Made by a program: the position numbers and the translations under genes
The notes under the pieces: model-generated
What the model saw: only the letters and a program-made list of their open reading frames with translations
Database searches by the model: none
Told to the model about the DNA's origin: nothing
Assembly: GCA_036873755.1 (NCBI GenBank)
Contig: JAVTVY010017181.1
Coordinates: 1-64,000 of the forward strand
Reading direction: 5' to 3'
DNA length: 64,000 bases
DNA from: Hanleya hanleyi
Taxonomy: Eukaryota; Mollusca; Polyplacophora; Lepidopleurida; Hanleyidae
In this document: positions 10,661 through 19,936 of the stretch, in pieces
Layout: each line of letters opens with the position of its first letter
How positions within the stretch are numbered: position 1 is the first letter of the stretch

Positions 10661-11720
10661 TCTCAGTTGAGTGTGTATAATCTGTATCTCCCGTCTCGAT
10701 CCCATATAGTAGTATTTAGGAACCGCGTTATTTTGAGCAGAAAGTTTCGTATAGAATAATGAAAAAAATTGATTGCTATATATTGGGTTCCAATTCGTTC
10801 CACATTCGTGTGACAGAAGGTAAAAATAGAATTCGTGTATAAAGCAGTTCTTCCAATGTGCAATATCAAGCCATTTGCATTCCTGAGTGGATAATGGATG
10901 GTTTCATATACTCGAGTGAGCACAAGAGACTAGAGGTACTGTGGAGCAACTCGATTTTATCATTTTATAAAACAATCTTAGCTTGTATCTGCGTCGGCGT
11001 TTTCTAAGTGGAACAAAACCGGTTTCTACATACAAGAGACGAAGCGAAGTTCCCCGGGTACATCCTGGGATTATTCTCAGTACATCCAGTTGGATCCTTC
11101 AGGGTTGATTCCTGCTGTTGTGTACAGCTGTTCAATAAAACATCAGAATAATCGAATAGGGGAAGGATAAAGCAATAATATAAAATGTGTAAGTATTTGC
11201 GATATAATCGGTACTTCAAACTACACAGGCAGTTGATCATGGGGTTAATTCTGTCTAGCGATGACTGAATCTGGTTGTTCCACTAGCAGTTTGTTTGCAA
11301 TTGAGGACCCAAGTGTTTGCGACCATTTGCTTCGGAAAACGGGGTACAATGGCGGACCAGGTATCACATTTGTTTTCAGAGAAAAAATCATAGCCTTTGA
11401 TTTTTCCGCACCAAAATTAACTCACCTAATGTCTGCTCATCGTGATATTTTGGAGATCAAAATTCATAACTTGCCTAGTAGAAGGGTTCAACTTGAATGT
11501 GAAGCGTAGTGTCATCAGCAAATAACCTAATATTACATTTTATTTCAATGGCGATATCGTTAATGTAAATGAGGCATAGGATCGAACCTAAGACGATTCC
11601 CGGAGGCTCAAGGGCTGTGATACTCTTCACGTTGGAGCTCTTCCCATTGATTACGGCCATTTGTTGTACGTGTGCAAGAAAATTTTCGAACAATTTTAAG
11701 AGAGAACCCCCTATGCCCAT
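10660..11720 (-). pseudogene. CR1-like LINE reverse transcriptase, decayed
   Basis: Minus-strand frames give, in order, GSLLKLFENFLAHVQQ, then PGIVLGSILCLIYINDI, RLFADDTTLHI, a broken stretch with a W.VKFSAPKT-like segment, then LYRKYLHILYYCFILPLFDYSDVL and a C-terminal tail to 10,663. The YINDI and FADDT boxes are RT palm motifs 4 and 5. The order and spacing fit CR1/L2-type RTs. At least four frame breaks are present (between 11,475 and 11,240, and again near 11,004 and 10,923). Confidence 0.75.
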
Positions 11721-11749
11721 AGCCCGTAATTTGTGTATTAATCCTTAGT

Positions 11750-12004
11750 CACAATACAAGTCCAGTGCAAACAAACATATGCGCTCAGCAGTGCAAATTC
11801 GGGCTCTGTTTAAAAAGATAGTGGTGATGCGTGGCGGTGGTGTACACTATTTTGACTGTTTGGTACTTTTCTCTTCAGATTACTTGCTTCAGAACGAACA
11901 GACATATTGAATATCGACTGACGCAAGGTCGGAATACCGACAGAATCAAAAATCAGAGATTGATCTGATGATGTGATAGCAATGTGTATTTTTGACTGAT
12001 TGTG
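11750..12004. other. Unique left flank of the tandem duplication
   Basis: No coding or repeat signal recognised. It ends at the left breakpoint of the 1,490-bp duplication (TTGTG before TAACCGAG). Confidence 0.4.
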
Positions 12005-13494
12005 TAACCGAGATTTTTTAAGGATGTGTGACATTTACTTAGGAAGAACTCATTACAACCCAAAATCCACAAAAATAGATTTTTTGCAAATGTTCATGTT
12101 GGAATATCAACCTCGAATTTATTACAATAGTCTTTGCATAAATGGGTTTAAGATTGATTAAAATGTGTTTCCTGACATAATGTGGCATTCTTGAAGCATT
12201 TATGGGGAGGATTTTCTCTTGTAAGAAAAAAACGACACCTCAGACCTGTGAACCTAGTTTCACACTTCTTTATGTATTGTTTCAAAATATAATTTTAGTT
12301 TGAGGGGTCATATTTTTGTTACAAGAGAAACTCCCCCTAAAATGCCACAAAAAAGTGCCAAAATAGACGAAAGAGTACATTTTAATCAATCATTAACTCA
12401 TTATGGTTTATTATAGTATTTCTACTAATATATCCTTTCTGCTGTCTTTTTCTTGTAGCACTTGTAACTACAGTATGATTTTGTTTAAATGAGTTATTGT
12501 ATTCAGTCCGAGATACAATATACACATATATTATATACATTTAAGAAATCAAGATGGCAGCCATTAGAAAAAAGACAAAAGGAGCACACCAAAAACGAAA
12601 CTGCACACTACACTTTTGTAATCACCATAGATGTTGGTAACACCACCTGGCCACAGACCCCTAACGCATTGAACGCACAATGTAGTTGGATAGCTCTTAT
12701 TGTTTTTTAAAGTTTGGTTCAATTTCTATGATATTGGTCCACCTACCTGACCTAGTTTCAAACTCAACAATATGTTGCAGATTAGTCTCCCTTATTGTAA
12801 ACTAGTATTACGATGTCAAAATTCAACTCTAAAGTATGTTCACCGAGAGAGTAAATTGGCCTTGAAGATCCTTCCAAACAATTTACTATATATATATATA
12901 TATCACACTCTCATTACATGTGCTTTAGCCTTTCTGTAGATTGTAGATGTCTTTTTCCACTGACACAAATAAACATAGGTAACGCTTTTTTGTAAATATT
13001 CTATTCCAAATTCTGAACTGTAGCCACCTTAATAGGGTATCTGGTGTACACATTCTAGATAGTCAATATACATTTTGTGTACCAAGCAGGAACATGTAAT
13101 TTCGCTAAGGGGAAAACTTGAACCATCAACAAGAAGATCAAGTGTTCGAAACAGGTTTCGGCGAACCGTCCAATTCCTCGTATACTGGGTTGTCTCCCCT
13201 TTGCGTGTTATCAAACTGGAAACAAAAAGCGAATTTTACTTTAGTCGACGGTAGTATAAATATTATTATACCCCAGGTCTGTAGCAAAGATGTTTCAAAA
13301 TTGACTGCTATACGTTTAATGCAATGGAGATTTCAAAATGTTACTTCGAATAGTTTTCCATTCCCCAGATCAACTCTCAACAGTTGGTTAGTAGAAGATA
13401 CGTGTTATACTGGTCTGACGCTAACCAATTATTCCTTACATATAAAATCAAAACGGCCTCTATGGACCTATAATCATCTATAATAACCATTGGG
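12005..13494. repeat. 1,490-bp tandem duplication, copy 1
   Basis: The unit begins TAACCGAGATTTTTTAAG and ends AATAACCATTGGG. It contains an AT microsatellite at 12,886-12,902 and short ORFs (73 codons at 12,489; 121 codons plus, 61 codons minus) that show no family resemblance and no start context. No transposon ends are seen. It may be intronic sequence of the minus-strand receptor-like gene whose transmembrane exon lies at 15,103-15,266. Confidence 0.9.
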
Positions 13495-14984
13495 TAACCG
13501 AGATTTTTTAAGGATGTGTGACATTTACTTAGGAAGAACTCATTACAACCCAAAATCCACAAAAATAGATTTTTTGCAAATGTTCATGTTGGAATATCAA
13601 CCTCGAATTTATTACAATAGTCTTTGCATAAATGGGTTTAAGATTGATTAAAATGTGTTTCCTGACATAATGTGGCATTCTTGAAGCATTTATGGGGAGG
13701 ATTTTCTCTTGTAAGAAAAAAACGACACCTCAGACCTGTGAACCTAGTTTCACACTTCTTTATGTATTGTTTCAAAATATAATTTTAGTTTGAGGGGTCA
13801 TATTTTTGTTACAAGAGAAACTCCCCCTAAAATGCCACAAAAAAGTGCCAAAATAGACGAAAGAGTACATTTTAATCAATCATTAACTCATTATGGTTTA
13901 TTATAGTATTTCTACTAATATATCCTTTCTGCTGTCTTTTTCTTGTAGCACTTGTAACTACAGTATGATTTTGTTTAAATGAGTTATTGTATTCAGTCCG
14001 AGATACAATATACACATATATTATATACATTTAAGAAATCAAGATGGCAGCCATTAGAAAAAAGACAAAAGGAGCACACCAAAAACGAAACTGCACACTA
14101 CACTTTTGTAATCACCATAGATGTTGGTAACACCACCTGGCCACAGACCCCTAACGCATTGAACGCACAATGTAGTTGGATAGCTCTTATTGTTTTTTAA
14201 AGTTTGGTTCAATTTCTATGATATTGGTCCACCTACCTGACCTAGTTTCAAACTCAACAATATGTTGCAGATTAGTCTCCCTTATTGTAAACTAGTATTA
14301 CGATGTCAAAATTCAACTCTAAAGTATGTTCACCGAGAGAGTAAATTGGCCTTGAAGATCCTTCCAAACAATTTACTATATATATATATATATCACACTC
14401 TCATTACATGTGCTTTAGCCTTTCTGTAGATTGTAGATGTCTTTTTCCACTGACACAAATAAACATAGGTAACGCTTTTTTGTAAATATTCTATTCCAAA
14501 TTCTGAACTGTAGCCACCTTAATAGGGTATCTGGTGTACACATTCTAGATAGTCAATATACATTTTGTGTACCAAGCAGGAACATGTAATTTCGCTAAGG
14601 GGAAAACTTGAACCATCAACAAGAAGATCAAGTGTTCGAAACAGGTTTCGGCGAACCGTCCAATTCCTCGTATACTGAGTTGTCTCCCCTTTGCGTGTTA
14701 TCAAACTGGAAACAAAAAGCGAATTTTACTTTAGTCGACGGTAGTATAAATATTATTATACCCCAGGTCTGTAGCAAAGATGTTTCAAAATTGACTGCTA
14801 TACGTTTAATGCAATGGAGATTTCAAAATGTTACTTCGAATAGTTTTCCATTCCCCAGATCAACTCTCAACAGTTGGTTAGTAGAAGATACGTGTTATAC
14901 TGGTCTGACGCTAACCAATTATTCCTTACATATAAAATCAAAACGGCCTCTATGGACCTATAATCATCTATAATAACCATTGGG
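13495..14984. repeat. 1,490-bp tandem duplication, copy 2
   Basis: Direct head-to-tail repeat of 12,005-13,494. The only difference I can find is G at 13,188 against A at 14,678, which changes Gly to Glu in the overlapping 121-codon ORF. The right flank resumes as ATGGCGGAGATTTGG. The copies are so alike that either a very recent duplication or an assembly artefact is possible. Confidence 0.9.
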
Positions 14985-15102
14985 ATGGCGGAGATTTGGT
15001 GGACCTCAGAGATAAACAAAGGGGAATGAGGATTGAGGTGAAACAAACGTTGCATATCTTGTGAATTTGAAGCACTTTAGCACTTGTGCTGTTAGCACTC
15101 AC

Positions 15103-15266
15103 CTTTGTGACAGAATAGCGAGCATGCAGCCGACTTTTCATTTGCTTGAGTGCTCTCCGCCAGAGACAGAAGAGGATAACGGCGGCTACACTTGAAACAA
15201 GAAACAGAGTGGCCAATATTCCCACCGCTACTGTCAACCCGATATTGTCAGTTGGCTCCTCTAATC
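15103..15266 (-). CDS. Transmembrane exon of an EGF-repeat receptor-like gene
   Basis: On the minus strand a 164-nt exon is bounded by ATAACAG (acceptor) and GTGAGT (donor). It enters in phase 1 and leaves in phase 0. It encodes LEEPTDNIG, then a ~23-residue hydrophobic helix (LTVAVGILATLFLVSSVAAV and on) and the basic stop-transfer stretch WRRALKQMKSRLHARY. This is the usual layout after the EGF region of MEGF10/scavenger-receptor-F-like proteins: type I membrane protein, short cytoplasmic start. EGF-module exons lie upstream on the same strand at 45,712 and 52,923. I infer one gene, but the connection across 30 kb of repeats is not proven. Confidence 0.65.
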
Positions 15267-15586
15267 CTGTTATGAGATAAAATACTGATCCTCATGTTTT
15301 GGTTAAAAGTTGATCGCAATAATGGTATTACGTCATGTTTGGCATGTCCAATGAGTGTCAATGATTATCGTCCAAAACTACGATACACGAATGAATATTG
15401 GGACACTAGCTTTGGCTTTTTGTGCATCATCAAGCATATGCATTCCAGGATATGAGATGGAAAACAGGTAAGATATCAGTACATGATATAACTAAAATAT
15501 GTATCTCATAGCTCAATTAATAACAACTGATCCTATTATTCAAACGTCTTTTTGTCCCGCAACGCGGTCGGGGGACTTTAAAATGG

Positions 15587-16640
15587 TTCTTGCTTCTTTG
15601 TGTCCGTGTACGTCCGTGCATGTCTGTTCGAAGCAATAACTTCCTAACGCTTTGTTGCATTCTTCCGAAATTCGGAATACGCATTCCTTGCGACAAGACG
15701 CCAGTCCGTATTGCATTTCAGCAACATCTGCCTGAAGGTGGCGCCACTGGTTCTTGCTTCTTTGTGTCCGTGGATGTCCGTGTACATCCGTGCATGTCTG
15801 TTCGAAGCGATAACTTCCTAACGCTTTGTTGGATTCTTCCGAAATTCGGAATACACATTCCTTGCGACAAGACGCTAGTCTGTATTGCATTTCAGCAACA
15901 TCTGCCTGAAGGTGGCACCACTGGTTCTTGCTTCTTTGTGTCCGTGGACGTCCGTGCATGTTTGTTGGAAGCGATAACTTCCCAATGCTTTGTTGGATTA
16001 TTTCGAAATTCGGAATACGCATTCCTTGCGACAAGACGCCAGTCCGCATTGCATTTCAGCAACATCTGCCTGAAGATGGCGCCACTGGTTCTTGCTTCTT
16101 TGTGTCCATGGATGTCCGAGCATGTCTGTTCGAAGCGATAACTTCCTAATGCTTTGTTGGATTCTTCCGAAATTTGGCATACGCATTCCTTGCGGCAAGA
16201 CGCCAGTCCGAATTGCATTTCAGCAACATCTGCCTAAAGGTGGCGCTACTGGGTCAAAATGGATCTTGGTTCATTGTGTCCGGGGATGTCAGTTTGAATT
16301 CTTTACAAGCGATAAATTCCAAATGCTTTGTCGCATTCTCACGAAATTCGGCATGTACGCATTCCTTGCGACAAGACATTGACCCAGCCGCTGCTATTGC
16401 ATTTCAGCAACATCTGCCCGAAGGTGTCGCCACTGGATCTCGCTTCTTTATGTCCATTCCTGTTCGTGGATGTCTTTCCAAGCTATGTTCTTTGCAAGTG
16501 ATAATTGCCAAATGCTTTGTTGGATTCTCCAGAAATTCAGCATACGCATTCCTTGCGACAAGACGCCAGTCGCTGGTTTCAGCAACATCTGCCTGAAGGT
16601 GGCGCCACTGAGTTTCTCTTCTTCTTGTCCGTTCCAGTTA
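15587..16640. repeat. Satellite array, about six ~164-173-bp monomers
   Basis: TTCTTGCTTCTTTGTGTCCG starts monomers at about 15,587, 15,751, 15,924 and 16,088, with two more diverged units to 16,640. Each unit runs: CGTCCGTG-rich leader, GATAACTTCCTAACGC core, GGATTCTTCCGAAATTCGG, TTCCTTGCGACAAGACGCC, CAGCAACATCTGCCTGAAGG and GGCGCCACTGG. The long ORFs on both strands here (up to 183 codons) are read-through of a monomer without stops and repeat themselves every ~55 codons. Confidence 0.9.
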
Positions 16641-16649
16641 AAATGGGGT

Positions 16650-17190
16650 TTCAATTTTGCTATGAAATCAATCTATTCCACATCATATGATTTAGAATAG
16701 TTGCATTTCACATCATATGATTTACCCTAAAGCTTCTGCACGAACCATTTGTATCCACACATGTAACTTACTATATTAATTACAACTGAGTTCCTAAGTT
16801 CGGGTGCACACTGTGCATATGATCAATTTCCTGAATTGAACTGAATTCATCCTTGATGATCTTCAGACTGACAGATGATGGCATGCAGTTGTCAGTGCGG
16901 TTGTTCACGTACAGAGAGCTTTCTATGACTTTCATGTCGGAACACCGCCATTACCCTCAAGGAGAGCATGTCCCCACCCCCAGGGTGCCGAGCCGCACCC
17001 TCTATGTCCCAAACTAGCCCTCGCCCGACATTCATATATTTTGTTTGAACATATATATCTCCCAATACATCTCGGCAAAAAGTTGAAATTTGTGTGTAGT
17101 CGGCAATATTGGTATAAAATTCTGCTACCTCAATGAATTGCAACCCCAAGAGGCTTCAATTTATCAGGCACATATCCATGTTTTACCCCT
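16650..17190. other. Stretch without a recognised gene
   Basis: No protein-like frame. TCACATCATATGATTTA occurs twice (about 16,678 and 16,707) as a short direct repeat. The sequence leads into the GTCCGTCTGTCTG leader of the next satellite array. Confidence 0.4.
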
Positions 17191-17194
17191 CGGC

Positions 17195-17586
17195 CAATTT
17201 TGGTCATGGGGTATTGTCATCGTCTTGTACGTCCGTCTGTCTGTTTGTGAGCGAGATAGCCGGAAAACCGTTCCGCTGATGAATTCCAAATTTGGTGTGC
17301 TTATTTACCTAGTTAAGGACCAGAAGCCTATTGAATTGGGACCTGATTGGGTGGAAACCTTGGCGGCCATCTTTAATTTTATGCAAAATGGATAATGATC
17401 CATATCTCCGAAACCATTCAGCTGTTCAATACGAAATTTGATATACATCATCGATAAATCAAGCAACTTTCAACGAATTACCAAACAGGCTTTTCTGATT
17501 AGCTGGAAACCCTGGAGGCCATCTTTAATTTATGCGAAATCGATAATGATACATATCTCGGTTACCATTCAATTGTTTTATATGGA
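17195..17586. repeat. ~180-bp satellite array, left part, interrupted by a LINE
   Basis: A leader GTACGTCCGTCTGTCTG (17,229-17,245) is followed by monomers with ATATCTCCGAAACCATTC, ACGAAATTTGATATACATCA and GGAAACCCTGGAGGCCATC. The same monomers resume at 24,830 after the LINE. The array ends at the target duplication TGTTTTATATGGA (17,574-17,586). Confidence 0.8.
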
Positions 17587-18464
17587 GAGAGAGAGAGAGA
17601 ATTAAGGTTTGCATTCAGCAGTATTTCAGCTATATAGCGACGATCAAACAAAATTCTAAGTAATCAATTCAAAAACTCGGTAAACTAATGCGTTAAAACA
17701 GGTACAAACATTAAAATTTGTACAACAAACCAATCTCTCTCAAATAACCTAAAATACAATCCTCTTTCACTCTGCTAAAAAGATCTTCCAGCGTAGCTAC
17801 TCGATAAAAAGTATCTCTTACAGTCTTAAAATCTATGCAGTCTATGAAAATATGTTTCACCGTGAGATCTTCATGGCAAGGTATACACCTTGGAATCGGC
17901 TCCTGTTTGAGTAAATATTCATGAGTTAATCGTGTGTGACCGATCCTACATCATCTAATCATGGCCTGGTTGAAACGTTTATGACTGTTCAGGTGAGTAT
18001 AACCAACCGTTTTTTTGAACTCATGAGTTTTGTTATTATCCATAGTATCCCATAAAGATTGAAACAGCTTTCTTACATAAGCGCAGATAGATGGTCTGAA
18101 ATCACTGTATGGTATTCCAACAGGGTCAACCTATTCATCTAGAGCTGCCTTAGCCAATCTATCAGCTTCAGTGTTGCCTTCGATGTCAACGTGTCTAGGC
18201 ACCCAACAAAACACATTATCTGTCTGTTGATCAAATCTGGTGTCATATAATTGTAGAATTTCCAAGATGGTGGGATGAGTGGAATTTCCATTTTTAATTG
18301 CTTTAAGGCACGACAGTGAATCTGAGAATATGACATACCTTTTCCTTCTAGTGATCCAATACCTTATAAAGCTGATAATAGAGCTTTTGCTTCTGCAGTA
18401 AAAATGGAACTTTTACCTGGCAGTCGATACGTTTTAGTTTTGGAACTAAAGATAGTAGCACATG

Positions 18465-18800
18465 GTCCTCATGGTACTCATATGAACAGTCACAATCAAA
18501 GCGTGACTGAGATACATCATTCTTTAGATGACAACTTTACAACGAATATTATGGATTAAGAATACTGATCAGCGATACGGATTTGATATTTTTGGAACAT
18601 CATGATGTCTTGCCGGCATCATTGAAAACTGCTGACCGCTTCTCTCTTGCAGGAAACAAGCCTATGTTTATGTATACTATGATTGTCTTTTTGAATTTGG
18701 TGCTAATACTGTTATATGGAATAGGTCTTTGGATTATGGACGCGGATATTCTCTAATGGACGACGGCTGGATTATGAATGACGGGCTAGACGCTTGTAAT
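18465..18800 (+). mobile_element. 5'-truncated Penelope-like 3' end, copy 2 (nested in element B)
   Basis: It interrupts the LINE between AGTAGCACATG and GCTACTCTCTCACC, a join that is continuous in the related LINE at 31,950. It contains the intact hairpin CAGTCAC-AATCAAAGC-GTGACTG (18,487-18,509), a CTCTCTTGCAGGAAAC segment and the terminal TAGACGCTTGTAAT. It has no RT coding part. Confidence 0.8.
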
Positions 18801-19009
18801 GCTACTCTCTCACCATCTTTAGAACCATCTGTATAAATAGCCTGATGTGAACTGTATTTCTCTCTCAGTAGACCGAATTCTTGTGTATACACGAGCTGGC
18901 TCGTGTCTGCCTTTTTATATTTGGTCAGTGAAATATCTACTTCTGGCGTGGCTAACTGCCATGGTGGAGTCGGCAAGAGCTCGTTAGGTAAAATCTGACC
19001 AACTAACTT

Positions 19010-19525
19010 TAATTTTTACCTGTATATGGCGAGATTCTGCTGGTGGACGTTTCGTCCCCGAGGCCCGCCCCCTGTACAGACCTTTTGGTCTTTGATATAT
19101 GTTGGCATTCGTGGGAAGTTGATGCTGGGTCGACATCGGGCCTTACAGACTAGTCTTTTGTGTTAAATGGCGTCATTTACATCTGACGACGATACAGCTC
19201 ACCAATCTCCAATGTAAGAGTTGTCACAGCGAAACAGCTCACCAATTACCAGTATACGAGTTGTCAGAACATTCCCATCATAGCTCTCTAGATTTGTATC
19301 TAATACCGCTTATGCCGGTGCTAGGGGCCGTGTTGTCATATCATCCAAGTTGCCACATGAACAGGTACAATAAAAGCGTACCTGAGATACAACACATATC
19401 ACGAATCGTTAGATTCTTGGTATGTGCTTAAGAATAGGTTAACCAGAAGACTATTCTGTGAAGTCATGTGACGCAGTCAGTATGTCGGCACCTCTTCCCA
19501 CTTCCCTTATATGTGTTGTAATTCA
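19010..19525 (+). mobile_element. Non-autonomous Penelope-like repeat (family F), copy 2, the most complete
   Basis: It sits in the RNase H region of element B. The 5' block ACCTGTATATGGCGAG..CTGGTGGACG-TTT-CGTCC (19,018-19,057) matches the 5' end of the Penelope-like element at 44.8 kb. The 3' block TAATACCGCTTATG..GCTAGGGGCC..CAGGTAC-AATAAAAGC-GTACCTG (to 19,384) matches the Penelope 3' region. Between them lie two ~37-bp direct repeats (ACAGCTCACCAAT, from 19,193). It has no ORF. The ends appear to be ACCTGTATATGG and TATATGTGTTGTAATT. Confidence 0.75.
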
Positions 19526-19556
19526 TCCGGATTCCAAGAGGTGGAATAATGGAGGG

Positions 19557-19936
19557 GCTAACCCGGGGCTAGGGGCCGTATGAGCCCATGTACTTCAAGA
19601 TCCTCATGGTACTCATATGAACAGTCACAATCAAAGCGTGACTGAGGTACATCATTTTTAGATGACGACTCTATAACGAATATTATGGATTAAGAATACT
19701 GATCAGCGATACGGATTTGATATTTTCGAACATCATGATGTCTTGCCGGCATCACTGAAAACTGTTGACCGCATCTCTCTTGCAGGAAACAAGCCTATGT
19801 TTATGTATACTTTTGTCTTTTTGAATTTGGTGCTAATACTGTTATATGGAAATGGAATAGGTCTTTGGATTATGGACGCGGATATTCTCTAATGGACGAC
19901 GGCTGGACTATGAATGACGGACTAGACGCTTGTAAT
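19557..19936 (+). mobile_element. 5'-truncated Penelope-like 3' end, copy 3 (nested in element B)
   Basis: Inserted between GGAATAATGGAGGG and CTTTAAAAAGAGATC of the LINE, sequences that adjoin in the copy at 32,210-32,240. It starts at CTAACCCGGGGCTAGG, contains the intact hairpin at 19,622-19,644 (CAGTCAC/GTGACTG) and ends GACGCTTGTAAT. No clear target duplication; a few LINE bases are missing at the junction. Confidence 0.8.

Noticed and set aside
13118..14973. Two identical 121-codon ORFs in the tandem duplication
   Set aside because: Duplicate copies of the same sequence give no independent support. No motif, no splice or start context, and the two copies are too similar to test for selection.
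15540..16596. Long overlapping ORFs on both strands (169, 183, 140 codons)
   Set aside because: They are read-through of a ~170-bp satellite monomer; each protein repeats itself about every 55 residues and all frames are similarly open.
19557..19936. Target-site duplication for the nested Penelope copy
   Set aside because: Bases on the two sides do not repeat, and a few LINE bases are missing at the junction.
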